In this document: positions 18,858-27,610 of the stretch, piece by piece
Numbering within the stretch: position 1 is the first letter of the stretch
Layout of the letters: every line of letters begins with the position of its first letter
Assembly (NCBI RefSeq): GCF_002288525.1
Contig: NZ_CP023067.1
Coordinates: 2,294,001 to 2,358,000, forward strand
Length of the DNA: 64,000 nucleotides
Direction: 5' to 3'
Origin: Sinorhizobium sojae CCBAU 05684
GTDB taxonomy: Bacteria; Pseudomonadota; Alphaproteobacteria; Rhizobiales; Rhizobiaceae
The notes under the pieces: generated by a model
The model's input: the letters and a program-made list of their open reading frames with translations, nothing else
Told to the model about the DNA's origin: nothing
The model's database searches: none
Made by a program: the position numbers and the translations under genes

Positions 18858-19775
18858 TCAGCCGGACTCGCCACCGCGCTCCTCCCATTGCGGATTAGCG
18901 AATTGCTCGGCGAGGAAATCGACGAAGGCACGCACGCGCGGCGACAGGAAACGGCGATGCGGATACACCACGCTGATCGGCTCGGCGTCGGCTCGGTTGC
19001 AGTCGGTCAGCACGGCTTTGAGGCGGCCATCCTGGATATCGGGGCCGACGAGTATTTCCGAAAGGCGCACAATGCCCATGCCCGCGAGTGCAAGCCGCCG
19101 CAATGCCTCGGTGCTGTTGGCCTCCACGGAACTGCGGATGCGAATGGCGCGGCGCCGGCCGCCTTCATCGAACTCCCAGACGTTCAGTCCCCCGCGGGAC
19201 GTGATCCCGAGGCAAATGTGCCCTTCAAGATCGTCCGGTCTTTCCGGAACGCCATGACGCTCCAGGTAGGCCGGCGCGGCGCAGATGACGCGCCGATTGG
19301 GGGCCAGTCGGCGCGTGATCAATGTGGAGTCGCTTTGCGCCGCCACCCGCACGGCCACGTCGGCATCGCCGTTCACAAGGTCCACGATCGCGTCGGTGAA
19401 ATCGAGCTCCAGTTCGATTGCCGGATAGCGCCCGATGAAGTTCGGCAGCATCGGGACGATCAGTCGGTGGCCGAAGGCGCTCGGCAGGCTGACACGCAGC
19501 CGCCCGCGTGGCTCCGCACCCGGCTGGATCGCCAGTTCCGCCTCCTCCAGGTCGCTCAGGATGCGGCGAGCGGATTCCGCATAGGCTTGCCCCTCCGCCG
19601 TGAGGCTGATGCTGCGCGTCGAGCGCTGCAGCAGGCGCACACCGAGCCGGCCCTCGAGCCGGCCGACGATCTTGCTGACGGCAGACGGCGTCATCCTCAG
19701 CCGCCGCGCCGCCGCCGAAAAGTCCCCTTCGTCCACAACGGCGAGAAATACCGCCATGGTCTCCTGTAGCCCCAT
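18858..19775 (-). CDS. LysR-family transcriptional regulator
   Basis: A 305-residue regulator. The N-terminal winged helix-turn-helix has the classic DFSAAARRLRMTPSAVSKIV and VRLLQRSTRSISLTAEG, followed by the substrate-binding-like effector domain (GRLRVSLPSAFG, PERPDDLEGHICLGI). It belongs to the large DsdC/CrgA-like subgroup, whose ligands vary. It is divergently oriented to a small ORF (19880-20062) across about 100 bases containing a palindrome, the usual arrangement for LysR control of a neighbour and of itself. Confidence 0.92.
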   Translation of the reverse strand: MGLQETMAVFLAVVDEGDFSAAARRLRMTPSAVSKIVGRLEGRLGVRLLQRSTRSISLTAEGQAYAESARRILSDLEEAELAIQPGAEPRGRLRVSLPSAFGHRLIVPMLPNFIGRYPAIELELDFTDAIVDLVNGDADVAVRVAAQSDSTLITRRLAPNRRVICAAPAYLERHGVPERPDDLEGHICLGITSRGGLNVWEFDEGGRRRAIRIRSSVEANSTEALRRLALAGMGIVRLSEILVGPDIQDGRLKAVLTDCNRADAEPISVVYPHRRFLSPRVRAFVDFLAEQFANPQWEERGGESG

Positions 19776-19842
19776 CGTATCTATTCCGAAACTTCACAGA
19801 TGAAGGGAAACTAGCATGGATTATCGCGCAGGGCGACAGGCC

Positions 19843-19859
19843 CTATCGTCTTTCGATAG
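19843..19859. promoter_or_regulatory. Palindrome between the LysR gene and the small ORF
   Basis: CTATCG (19843-19848) and CGATAG (19854-19859) form a perfect inverted repeat with a five-base spacer (TCTTT). It contains the T-N11-A spacing typical of LysR-type sites and lies in the divergent intergenic region. Binding by the adjacent LysR protein is inference. Confidence 0.45.
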
Positions 19860-19879
19860 AGACATTGACGGTGAAACCG

Positions 19880-20062
19880 ATGGACGAGCAATTCAAGAGC
19901 TTCGACGCCCACAATCTCCACGCGCTGGCGCGCCGCCAGCGCAGCGCTGCAGTCGCAACGGCCTGGCTTCAGACGGTGGGCTGGCTGATGCGGCGTATGC
20001 TGAAAGGAGAGCGGAGCCTTGCCCGTGAACGTAAGGCAGCCGCGGCGTGCCACGGCTGCTGA
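19880..20062 (+). CDS. Small basic protein, hypothetical
   Basis: A 60-residue ORF starting MDEQFKSFDAHN, rich in Arg/Ala (LARRQRSAAVATAWLQ, RRMLKGERSLARERK) and ending CHGC. The amphipathic, basic helical pattern resembles small DUF1127-like rhizobial proteins, but I cannot assign it to a family. A GACGGTGA stretch before the ATG is a weak ribosome site. It faces the LysR gene and is followed within 20 bases by repeat copy 5. Confidence 0.45.
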   Translation: MDEQFKSFDAHNLHALARRQRSAAVATAWLQTVGWLMRRMLKGERSLARERKAAAACHGC

Positions 20063-20080
20063 ACCCAACGGGCACGACCC

Positions 20081-20183
20081 TTCAGCGCCACGCGTCCTTT
20101 AGTAAGCGCAAAAGACGCTGCATCTCTTCGAACTGTGGATCGTGCTTTCCGAATTTCGGGTCCGACTTTCGGGCCGATGCCTT
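20081..20183. repeat. RIME-like intergenic repeat, copy 5
   Basis: A diverged copy. The core is ttcagcgccacgcgtccttt then agtaagcgcaaaagacgctg; the second module carries a self-complementary CCGAATTTCGG-type stretch and ends gatgcctt. It fills the gap between the small ORF and the end of proC, 15 bases short of the proC stop. Confidence 0.75.
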
Positions 20184-20197
20184 GGTCCGCACGGTAC

Positions 20198-21022
20198 CTA
20201 TTCGGAGGCAGCCAATTCCTGGGCGCGCTTGCGCGCGGCGGCAATAGCCTTGTCGAAAAGCGGCTGCATGCCGTCATCCGCCATCAGTACGGCGAGAGCG
20301 GCAGCGGTCGTACCGCCGGGTGAGGTCACGTTCTGGCGCAGACGCGCGGCGTCGTCGGGGGACTGGTAGAGGAGTTCGCCAGCCCCCGCGACGGTTTCCC
20401 GAGCGAGCCGCATGGCAAGGTCCGCCTCGAGGCCGAGCTTGCGCCCGGCCTCCGCCATGCACTCGACGAGATAGAAGACATAGGCCGGGCCGCTGCCCGA
20501 AACGGCGGTCACCGCATCGATGTCCGTCTCGCTCGCAACCCATTCGACCGGACCGCTGACCTTCAACAGATCCTGGACGAGCATCCGTTTCGCTTCCGTC
20601 ACCCGAGCACTGGGGAAAGCGCCGGTTACGCCGCGGCCGATCAGAGCCGGTGTGTTCGGCATCGCCCGCACGATCGCCGCTTCGCCGAGGTGACGCTCGA
20701 TGAAGGCGAGTGTCTTGCCGGCGGCGACGGAAATGATCACCGTCTCAGGGCCGACGAGGCTCCTGAGCGGCGGCAGGGCCGCGTCCATGACCTGCGGCTT
20801 GACGGCCAGGAAGATCACGCTCGCCTTGACGCCCTCGGGCACCGAGGTCGCGTGGCCGACACCGTTGTCTGCGATAAGCTTCGCCATGGCGGGAGGCGGG
20901 CCCGGATCGATGACGAGCACGTCGCCGCCGCGCACGCCGCTTTTCAGCCAGCCGCCGAGCATCGCACCGCCCATATTGCCGGCGCCGATGAGGACGATCG
21001 GACCTGAAAGGGCTTCCTGCAT
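20198..21022 (-). CDS. proC: Pyrroline-5-carboxylate reductase
   Basis: A 274-residue enzyme for the last step of proline synthesis, NAD(P)H-dependent reduction of pyrroline-5-carboxylate. The N-terminal Rossmann motif is IVLIGAGNMGGAMLGGWL. The family block FLAVKPQ, the MPNTPALIGRG stretch and the C-terminal signature VTSPGGTTAAALAVL are all present. The ATG at 21022 lies one base after the stop of the YbjN gene, with GGAGAGGCG in front, so the two are translated from one transcript. Confidence 0.95.
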   Translation of the reverse strand: MQEALSGPIVLIGAGNMGGAMLGGWLKSGVRGGDVLVIDPGPPPAMAKLIADNGVGHATSVPEGVKASVIFLAVKPQVMDAALPPLRSLVGPETVIISVAAGKTLAFIERHLGEAAIVRAMPNTPALIGRGVTGAFPSARVTEAKRMLVQDLLKVSGPVEWVASETDIDAVTAVSGSGPAYVFYLVECMAEAGRKLGLEADLAMRLARETVAGAGELLYQSPDDAARLRQNVTSPGGTTAAALAVLMADDGMQPLFDKAIAAARKRAQELAASE

Positions 21023-21023
21023 C

Positions 21024-21524
21024 TCACGCCTCTCCGACGGTTTCGAACATAACCGCGTCGATGGCGCGCTGGGCGTCCATTCCGGACCAGACGACGAACT
21101 GGAAAGCCTGGTAATAGGATTCGCAGGCATCGAGCGCACTCGATAGCAGCACTTCAACCTGCTGATTCGTCGGCTCCGCACCACCGGCAAGCAACAGAGA
21201 TTGCCGGAAGATGATGACCTCTTCTTGGCGCCAGAAATCAAAGTGGCCCATCAGCACCTGACCATTGATCTGCGAGAGCAGCCGGATGACCTCGTTGACC
21301 CGGTTTTCGGGAACCTTGATGTCGAAAGCGCAGGCCAGGTGCAGCGCCTCGAACTCCTCCATCCAGGAAAAGGAAACGTGATAGTCCGTCCACCGGCCTT
21401 CGACCGTCATCGCGATCTCGTCCTCGCCGGATCGCTCGAAAGACCAGTCATTATTGGCGGCAACGAATTCGATCATATCGACCGGATTTGATTGGCGCTC
21501 GACTTCCAGTTCCAAAAGGCTCAT
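21024..21524 (-). CDS. YbjN-domain protein
   Basis: A 166-residue protein of the YbjN family, with the conserved WSFERSGEDEIAMTVEGRW, LHLACAFDIKVPENR and QINGQVLMGHFDFW blocks. The fold resembles type III secretion chaperones; in E. coli YbjN affects motility and stress phenotypes, but the molecular role is unknown. AGGGTGATGC precedes the ATG. It is the first gene of a two-gene operon with proC, an arrangement I recall as common in Rhizobiales. Confidence 0.88.
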   Translation of the reverse strand: MSLLELEVERQSNPVDMIEFVAANNDWSFERSGEDEIAMTVEGRWTDYHVSFSWMEEFEALHLACAFDIKVPENRVNEVIRLLSQINGQVLMGHFDFWRQEEVIIFRQSLLLAGGAEPTNQQVEVLLSSALDACESYYQAFQFVVWSGMDAQRAIDAVMFETVGEA

Positions 21525-21906
21525 GCATCACCCTAGAGGTGCGGCATAGGCGCGCAAGATTACGTTCACAAGACGCAACGCTTGGAAACCCATACCGGAT
21601 ACTGACACACTATGATTGCTGGACCTGCGACTATCCTGGCTTACTTACCCTGCCCGGAGCTTGCGTGGCCCGTTTCGAATCATCATTTAAAATCAGTGTA
21701 TAGCGGCGGAGTCAGGCTGCCAGCCCCTTAGCCGAAAAATTGCAGGAAAGATCGCTCGTCCCGTTGTGATTTCGTTTCAGCGCCGAAGCTTAACCGACTC
21801 TGCGATAAGGCTTTTTTGGGAGTGTCCACAGGTGGAAAACTTTTCAGAATTCATTAACCCTGATGTCCGGCGGCGACCTGACACCCTGACGTTGTACGAA
21901 AACGCT
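21525..21906. other. Intergenic region upstream of ybjN, possible small RNA
   Basis: No gene is supported. A TGTATAG hexamer-like element near 21701 and a weak hairpin followed by six T residues at about 21787-21817 (AGCTTA with TAAGGCT, one bulge) could bracket a rightward RNA of roughly 110 bases. A short dyad TCCAC-AG-GTGGA lies near 21830. This is only a candidate. Confidence 0.25.
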
Positions 21907-22012
21907 TACGGCGCCGCACGTTTTTTCAGACGCGCAATGGTCGCTGTAACTCTTTGAATCTACGCATCGAGCCTTGCGAAAATCGGGTACGATTTTCGGG
22001 CCGATGCGCTAG
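21907..22012. repeat. RIME-like intergenic repeat, copy 6
   Basis: The core begins TACGGCGCCGC with a slightly diverged centre. The second module is well kept: tttgaatctacgcatcgag, an inverted AAAATCGG/CGATTTT pair, and GATGCGCTAG at the end. It lies between the ybjN upstream region and ubiK. Confidence 0.85.
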
Positions 22013-22155
22013 ACTGATCCGGAATCGGAGCCGCGCTCATCCGCGCGAACGCGCGCCCGATGGATCAAATCGAGCACTCCGGCCATCGACAAATGACACG
22101 CGAAACCCGGATGCGAAGCGGCCCGGCGGGGTCGCCTCGTCAATTCACTTGCCGG

Positions 22156-22416
22156 TTACTTTCCCGTCTCCGCAAGGCGCGCTTCCAGCGCCGCGATGCG
22201 GGCGAGCAGCGCATCGTTCTCGTCACGCGCCTTGGCGGCCATTTCCTTGACCGCTTCGAACTCCTCGCGCTTGACCACGTCGAGCGAGTTCAGCCAGCCT
22301 TCGGCCTGGGCGCGGAACGCAGCTTCCATTTCGCGGCGCACGCCCTGGGCGGCGCCGGCGGCATCCGTCATCAGCTTGGCAAAATCGTCGAGAATGCGGT
22401 TGGCGCCTGTGCTCAT
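22156..22416 (-). CDS. ubiK: UbiK/BMFP-family accessory factor
   Basis: An 86-residue coiled-coil protein. The pattern RILDDFAKLMTDAAGAAQGVRRE at the start and LLARIAALEARLAE at the end fits the membrane-fusogenic BMFP/UbiK family. E. coli UbiK helps assemble ubiquinone-biosynthesis enzymes; Brucella BMFP trimers have membrane-fusing activity in vitro. I chose the ATG at 22416 (MSTGANR) with AGGA five bases upstream. It diverges from lgt. Confidence 0.85.
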   Translation of the reverse strand: MSTGANRILDDFAKLMTDAAGAAQGVRREMEAAFRAQAEGWLNSLDVVKREEFEAVKEMAAKARDENDALLARIAALEARLAETGK

Positions 22417-22532
22417 CGTCCTGATCTCCCTTTCGGTTCCGTGCGCGGATTCCTTGGATTCCAGGTAGGGTCGTCGGGGAAAGGATGCAAGGAAAATAAA
22501 CGGCTGGCAGCAGTCTGAGATCTCGCTCGCGG

Positions 22533-22561
22533 CTTGACCCCGTGAAGTTCGATCGCCATGT
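22533..22561 (+). promoter_or_regulatory. Candidate sigma-70 promoter for the lgt operon
   Basis: CTTGAC (22533-22538) matches the rhizobial -35 consensus exactly; CCATGT follows after 17 bases and matches CTATAT at four of six positions. It would place the transcript start about 30 bases before the lgt start codon. Confidence 0.4.
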
Positions 22562-22595
22562 TCCGCCAAAACATTCGGTCGGCAGAGAGAACACC

Positions 22596-23441
22596 TTGGA
22601 AACCATCGCCACTCGCCTCGCCATCCTTCCCTTCCCCGAGATCGACCCTGTCATCTTCACGATCGGGCCGCTCGCCGTGCGCTGGTATGGCCTCGCCTAT
22701 GTGGCGGGCATTCTGCTCGGCTGGTTCTATGCCCGGCGCATCCTCCAGAAGCCGACGTTGTGGCGCAACGGCACGCCCGCCCTCACCTTGGCGCAGCTCG
22801 ACGATTTCCTCCTCTGGGCGGCCGGCGGCATCGTGCTGGGAGGGCGACTCGGCTATATCTTGTTCTACGACTTCGAAGCCGTACTCGAGAACCCGATCCG
22901 GGCGCTCGAGATCTGGAACGGCGGTATGTCCTTCCATGGCGGTCTGCTCGGCACCACTCTGGCGATGATCGTCTTTGCGCGCAGACACGCGATTGCCGCG
23001 TGGAGCCTGTTCGATCTCGTGGCCACCGTGGTCCCGATCGGCCTCTTCTTCGGCCGTATAGCCAATTTCATCAATGGCGAGCTCTGGGGGCGCCTATCCT
23101 CGATGCCCTGGGCGGTCGTCTTCCCGACGGGGGGACCCTTCGCGCGCCACCCGAGCCAGCTATACGAAGCCGCGCTCGAGGGCATTCTGCTTCTGGCGGT
23201 GCTCGCCTATTTCGTCTATCGCCGGAAAGCGCTGAAAAGCCCGGGGCTCGTAACCGGCATCTTCACCTTCGGCTATGCGGCAAGCCGGATCTTCGTCGAA
23301 TTCTTCCGCGAGCCCGACCCGCAGCTCGGCTATCTATTCGGCGGCTGGTTGACCATGGGCATGCTTCTTTCCGCGCCCTTGGCGCTCGCCGGAATATGGG
23401 CAATCCTGCGCGCGCGCCGGGCGGCTGTCGCGGCCAGTTGA
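22596..23441 (+). CDS. lgt: Prolipoprotein diacylglyceryl transferase
   Basis: A 281-residue inner-membrane enzyme that attaches diacylglycerol to the lipobox cysteine of lipoprotein precursors. Seven membrane segments are expected; the signature [14 protein letters not shown] is present, as are [13 protein letters not shown] and the HGGLLG histidine region. The most credible start is the TTG at 22596, with AGAGAG upstream and a start ([19 protein letters not shown]) matching rhizobial homologues. It heads a rightward run with midA only 12 bases away. Clients in this window include the lipoprotein at 26765-27610. Confidence 0.94.
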   Translation: METIATRLAILPFPEIDPVIFTIGPLAVRWYGLAYVAGILLGWFYARRILQKPTLWRNGTPALTLAQLDDFLLWAAGGIVLGGRLGYILFYDFEAVLENPIRALEIWNGGMSFHGGLLGTTLAMIVFARRHAIAAWSLFDLVATVVPIGLFFGRIANFINGELWGRLSSMPWAVVFPTGGPFARHPSQLYEAALEGILLLAVLAYFVYRRKALKSPGLVTGIFTFGYAASRIFVEFFREPDPQLGYLFGGWLTMGMLLSAPLALAGIWAILRARRAAVAAS

Positions 23442-23453
23442 TCGGACCGAGCC

Positions 23454-24557
23454 ATGACCAATCCTCTCGCGGACAAGATCAAGTCTTTGATCAAGGCCAA
23501 CGGCCCGATCAGCGTCACCGATTATTTCTCCCTCTGCCTCGCCGATCCCGAGCACGGCTACTACCGTGTGCGCGAGCCCTTCGGCGCCGCCGGTGACTTC
23601 ACCACCGCGCCGGAAGTGAGCCAGCTCTTCGGCGAGATGATCGGCATTTTCCTGGTCCATGCCTGGCAGCAGCATGGTTGCCCAAAGCCCGCAATGATCG
23701 CCGAAATCGGCCCGGGCCGCGGCACGATGATGGCGGATATCCTGCGCGTCGTCCGCCGCCTCGCTCCGGACCTTTACGAGACGGCGGGCGTCCACCTCGT
23801 CGAAACGAGCCAGCGTTTGCGGGAGGTGCAGGCGACCACACTCTCCGCCCATGACAGCAAGATCCGTTGGCATCAGAGTTTCGATAACCTGCCGCCGGGC
23901 TTCCTGCTCCTTTCGGCCAACGAGCTTTTCGACGCCATCCCGATCCGCCAATTCGTGCGCACCGCGCAAGGGTTCCGCGAGCGCATGGTCGGACTAGACG
24001 GCGAAGACGGACTCGCCTTCGCCGCAGGCATTGCCGGCATCGATCCGTCACTCTTGCCGACGCCGGCGCAGTCGGTGGCCGAAGGCACGATCTTCGAGAT
24101 CGCCCCGGCGCGCGATGCGGTGATGGCCGCCCTTTGCGAGCGTCTGCGCACGGGAGGCGGCACGGCGGTCATCATCGACTACGGGCATCTGGCTACAGGC
24201 TATGGCGACACGCTGCAGGCCGTGCGCAAGCACCGCTATGACCCGCCGCTCGCCCATCCCGGCCAGGCGGATCTCACCAGCCATGTCGACTTCGAACAGT
24301 TGGCGGACCGCGCCAGGGCGGAAGGCGTGCAGATCAACGGACTTGCCCACCAGGGCGACTTCCTTGTCGGCCTCGGCCTTCTGGAGCGCGCCGCAGCCCT
24401 CGGGCGAGACAAGGACGAGGCCACGCGCGAAGGCATTCGCGACGACGTCGAGCGCCTTGCCGGCGCAGGCGCCGGCAAGATGGGCGAGTTGTTCAAAGTC
24501 CTGGTCGTCAGCAGCCCGGAAGTGAGCTTGGCGCCCTTCAAGAAGAAGGCGGCCTAA
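23454..24557 (+). CDS. MidA/NDUFAF7-type SAM-dependent methyltransferase
   Basis: A 367-residue class I methyltransferase of the DUF185/MidA family. The SAM-binding motif is MIAEIGPGRGTMMADIL, and ANELFDAIPIRQFV is the family hallmark. The human homologue NDUFAF7 methylates an arginine on a complex I subunit; a similar role with bacterial NADH dehydrogenase is plausible but inferred. The gene starts 12 bases after lgt, so both share a transcript. The order lgt-midA-pgeF is one I recall from other Rhizobiales. Confidence 0.92.
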   Translation: MTNPLADKIKSLIKANGPISVTDYFSLCLADPEHGYYRVREPFGAAGDFTTAPEVSQLFGEMIGIFLVHAWQQHGCPKPAMIAEIGPGRGTMMADILRVVRRLAPDLYETAGVHLVETSQRLREVQATTLSAHDSKIRWHQSFDNLPPGFLLLSANELFDAIPIRQFVRTAQGFRERMVGLDGEDGLAFAAGIAGIDPSLLPTPAQSVAEGTIFEIAPARDAVMAALCERLRTGGGTAVIIDYGHLATGYGDTLQAVRKHRYDPPLAHPGQADLTSHVDFEQLADRARAEGVQINGLAHQGDFLVGLGLLERAAALGRDKDEATREGIRDDVERLAGAGAGKMGELFKVLVVSSPEVSLAPFKKKAA

Positions 24558-24716
24558 GCAGGTTCCGGAAAAGTGCCACACCCGCCGCCGCCCGCTGGCG
24601 ATTGACAGTCTTGGCAGGCCGGGCCAACATCCAGGCAAATCAGCCGCAAATCACCGGGCCTCATCGCGCCCTACATTTCAACTTACACTATTGATTTCAA
24701 AGGGCGAAAACACCGA

Positions 24717-25511
24717 ATGCAGGACGACGCCTCGCTTTCCCCAATGCAAAGCCCGCTGCTTGACGCCGCGGCGGGCCCGGGGATCGCGCATGGCTTTTTT
24801 ACCCGCCAGGGCGGCGTCTCCGAAGGCATCTATCGCGGCCTCAATGTGGGCCTCGGCTCCAATGATGACCAGGCGCGCGTCGGCGAGAATCGCGCCCGCG
24901 TGGCGCGCTGGTTCGATGCCGAGCCGCGGCGGCTTGCCACCGTTCATCAGATCCACTCCCCCGATGTGATCGTCGTAGACGAGAGCTTCGACGGCACCCG
25001 GCCCGATGCCGACGCGCTGGTGACGGCGACGCCCGGCATCGTGCTCGGCGTTCTTTCGGCGGATTGCGGCCCCGTGCTTTTTACCGACCCAGAAGCGCGC
25101 GTCATCGGCGCGGCACATGCCGGCTGGAAAGGAACGCTTGGCGGCGTGCTTGAAAGCACGATTGCGGCGATGGTCTCGCTCGGTGCGCGCCGGGAGCGCA
25201 TCGTCGCCTGCCTCGGTCCGTCGATCAGCCGCCAGCACTATGAGGTCGGCCCCGAATTCGTCGAGCGTTTTCTTGCGACCGACGCGCGCCACGCGCCGTT
25301 CTTCAGCCCGTCGGGCCGCAACGGACACGCCATGTTCGACCTGCCGGGGCTCACGATAGAGAAGCTGACGGAGGCGGGGGTGACGGCGGAAGACCTCAAT
25401 ATCTGCACCTATGCCGACGAGGACCGCTTCTTCTCCTATCGCCGCACGACGCACCGGCAGGAGCCGGACTACGGACGCCAGATATCCGCGATTTGTCTAC
25501 GGGAGGTTTGA
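24717..25511 (+). CDS. pgeF: PgeF/YfiH-type purine nucleoside-acting enzyme (laccase-domain family)
   Basis: A 264-residue protein of the Cu-oxidase_4 family. Zinc ligands sit in the conserved HQIHSPDV, LSADCGPVL and AAHAGWKGT motifs. E. coli PgeF prevents mis-incorporation in peptidoglycan stems; homologues also act on purine nucleosides, so the exact reaction here is open. The ATG at 24717 has AAAGGGCG upstream. A TTGACA at 24602 could belong to a local promoter but lacks a convincing -10. The next gene starts one base after its stop codon. Confidence 0.9.
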   Translation: MQDDASLSPMQSPLLDAAAGPGIAHGFFTRQGGVSEGIYRGLNVGLGSNDDQARVGENRARVARWFDAEPRRLATVHQIHSPDVIVVDESFDGTRPDADALVTATPGIVLGVLSADCGPVLFTDPEARVIGAAHAGWKGTLGGVLESTIAAMVSLGARRERIVACLGPSISRQHYEVGPEFVERFLATDARHAPFFSPSGRNGHAMFDLPGLTIEKLTEAGVTAEDLNICTYADEDRFFSYRRTTHRQEPDYGRQISAICLREV

Positions 25512-25512
25512 T

Positions 25513-26664
25513 ATGGCGCTTCACTTCGCCGAGGAGGAATATGCCAGCCGCCTGGCCCGGCTTACGGCCCGGATGCAGGAAGAAAAGCTCGACGCCTTGC
25601 TCCTTTTCGCGCAAGAGAGCATGTACTGGCTGACGGGCTACGACACCTTCGGCTATTGCTTTTTCCAGACGCTGGTCGTGAAGCGCGATGGGGAGATGGT
25701 GTTGCTCACCCGCTCGGCGGATCTGCGGCAGGCGCGCCACACGTCGAATATCGAGCGGATCGAGATCTGGGTCGACCGCGTCAATGCCGATCCCGCCGTG
25801 GACCTGAAGAACCTGCTGAGCGAACTCGACCTGCTCGGCTCCCGCATCGGCGTCGAATATGACACCCACGGCATGACCGGCAAGACGGCGCGGCTCGTCG
25901 ACAACCAGCTCTCCACCTTCGGCGAACTCGTCGACGCGTCGCTGCTCGTCAGCCGACTGCGCCTGATTAAGAGCCCGGCCGAGATCGCCTATGTGGAGAA
26001 GGCGGCGAGCCTCGCCGACGACGCGCTCGACGCGGCGCTGCCGTTGATCCGGCCCGGCGGCAGGGAGGCCGACATCCTTGCCGCCATGCAGGGTGCGGTT
26101 TTTGCCGGCGGCGGCGATTACCCGGCCAATGAATTCATCATCGGTTCCGGCGCCGATGCTCTGCTCTGCCGCTACAAGGCAGGCCGCCGCACGCTCGACG
26201 CCAATGATCAGCTGACGCTCGAATGGGCCGGCGTCAGCGCCCATTACCACGCGGCGATGATGCGCACGGTCGTGATCGGCGAGCCGACCAATCGCCACCG
26301 CGAACTCTACAGCGCCTGCCGCGAAACGATCCAGGCGATCGAAATGGTACTCCGGCCGGGCAACACCTTCGGGACCGTCTTCGACGTTCACTCGAGGATC
26401 ATGGACGAGCGCGGTCTCGCCAGGCACCGCCTGAACGCCTGCGGTTACTCACTTGGCGCGCGCTTCTCGCCGTCCTGGATGGAGCACCAGATGTTCCACG
26501 CCGGCAATCCCCAGGAGATCGAGCCCGACATGTCGCTCTTCGTGCACATGATCATCATGGATTCCGACAGCGGAACGGCCATGACGCTCGGCCAGACCTA
26601 TCTGACGACAGCAAGCGAGCCACGCGCGCTTTCGCGCTTCGGCCTGGACTTCATTTCTGCGTAA
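25513..26664 (+). CDS. M24 (pita-bread fold) protein with degenerate metal site, ectoine-hydrolase/creatinase-like
   Basis: A 383-residue two-domain protein: an N-terminal creatinase-type domain (about 1-145) and a C-terminal M24 fold. The five metal ligands of M24 peptidases are not conserved. The DxG...DxTRT motif reads LEWAGVSAHYHAAMMRTV, the HGxGH motif reads GYSLGARFSPSW, and the late glutamates are replaced (SLFVHMII, AMTLGQTY). This pattern fits the metal-free creatinase or ectoine-hydrolase branch rather than a prolidase. GGGAGG precedes the ATG at 25513, one base after pgeF stops. Confidence 0.8.
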   Translation: MALHFAEEEYASRLARLTARMQEEKLDALLLFAQESMYWLTGYDTFGYCFFQTLVVKRDGEMVLLTRSADLRQARHTSNIERIEIWVDRVNADPAVDLKNLLSELDLLGSRIGVEYDTHGMTGKTARLVDNQLSTFGELVDASLLVSRLRLIKSPAEIAYVEKAASLADDALDAALPLIRPGGREADILAAMQGAVFAGGGDYPANEFIIGSGADALLCRYKAGRRTLDANDQLTLEWAGVSAHYHAAMMRTVVIGEPTNRHRELYSACRETIQAIEMVLRPGNTFGTVFDVHSRIMDERGLARHRLNACGYSLGARFSPSWMEHQMFHAGNPQEIEPDMSLFVHMIIMDSDSGTAMTLGQTYLTTASEPRALSRFGLDFISA

Positions 26665-26764
26665 GAAATTGGCCCTATGATCCTCGGCGAGAAATGAAAC
26701 GAAGCGTAGGCAGCGCGGTCTTCCGGCTGCGTCCTGCGCGAGAATTCAAGCCGGGACGCTAGGA

Positions 26765-27610
26765 ATGATGCGAAAGCAGATGATGCCGATCGCAAGCCTT
26801 GGTCTTGCCGCGGCCCTTGCGGGCTGCAACACGACGGATGCCCTTATTCCGCAGGTGGATGTCGGCGAAGGAAACTTCCGCTCGCCGCCGGTGACGCAGT
26901 CCGACCTCGATACCATGTCGGCGCAAACGGCGGTGATGCCGGTGGAAAGCGTGCCGCCGAGCCGTACTGCGGCCTTCTCCGCGCAGCCGCATGTCTCAGG
27001 CCCGCCGACGCAATACGCGACCGATTATGCCGATTACACGGATCCCGCGGGCACGCTCGGGGGACAGGCAGACCGACTTGCAAAAGGCGCAGCTCCGATC
27101 CAGACCACGCAGCCGTCGATACGGCATGCGCAGGGCGAGCCTAAGCCGCAGGAGCCTGCTCGCCCGGCTCCCACGGAAACGGCAGCGGCTGCGACGGCAG
27201 AGACCCAGCACGCCGCCGCCTCGCCTGGAGCCGCTGCTTCCGGCTCCGGCGGCATCCGTTTCCTGCCGATCATCGGTGCGCCGGTTCAGGCAGTGACGCC
27301 GCTCTCCAGGCAGCTCGGAGCCACGGCCCGTGCGGAGGGGCTTGCTATCAAGAGCTCCAGCGACACAACGAGCGACCACATCCTCAAGGGCTATTTCTCG
27401 GCACTCAACGATGGCGGCAAGACCACCGTCGTCTATGTCTGGGACATTCTCGACGGCAGCGGCAACCGCCTGCATCGCATCCAGGGACAGGACACGGTCG
27501 CGGCAAGCGCAGCCGAACCCTGGAGTGCAGTGCCGCCCGAGACGATGCAGGCCATCGCCGACAAGACGATCGGCGCCTATCTCGAATGGCGTCGCTCCAG
27601 AGCGGGTTAA
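26765..27610 (+). CDS. Predicted outer-membrane lipoprotein, hypothetical
   Basis: A 281-residue lipoprotein with a short signal and lipobox (SLGLAAALAGC, Cys near residue 21). A Pro/Ala/Thr-rich low-complexity region runs to about residue 160. The C-terminal domain of about 120 residues starts FLPIIGAPVQAV and contains SDHILKGYFSALNDGGKTTV and VWDILDGSGNRLHR; it looks like a folded beta-rich domain but I do not recognise the family. TAGGA precedes two consecutive ATG codons. It follows the M24-like gene by 100 bases on the same strand. Confidence 0.75.
   Translation: MMRKQMMPIASLGLAAALAGCNTTDALIPQVDVGEGNFRSPPVTQSDLDTMSAQTAVMPVESVPPSRTAAFSAQPHVSGPPTQYATDYADYTDPAGTLGGQADRLAKGAAPIQTTQPSIRHAQGEPKPQEPARPAPTETAAAATAETQHAAASPGAAASGSGGIRFLPIIGAPVQAVTPLSRQLGATARAEGLAIKSSSDTTSDHILKGYFSALNDGGKTTVVYVWDILDGSGNRLHRIQGQDTVAASAAEPWSAVPPETMQAIADKTIGAYLEWRRSRAG

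Noticed and set aside
21826-21840. DnaA-box-like sequence (tgtccacaggtgg)
   Set aside because: Only a partial match to TTATCCACA and no cluster of such boxes; not an origin.
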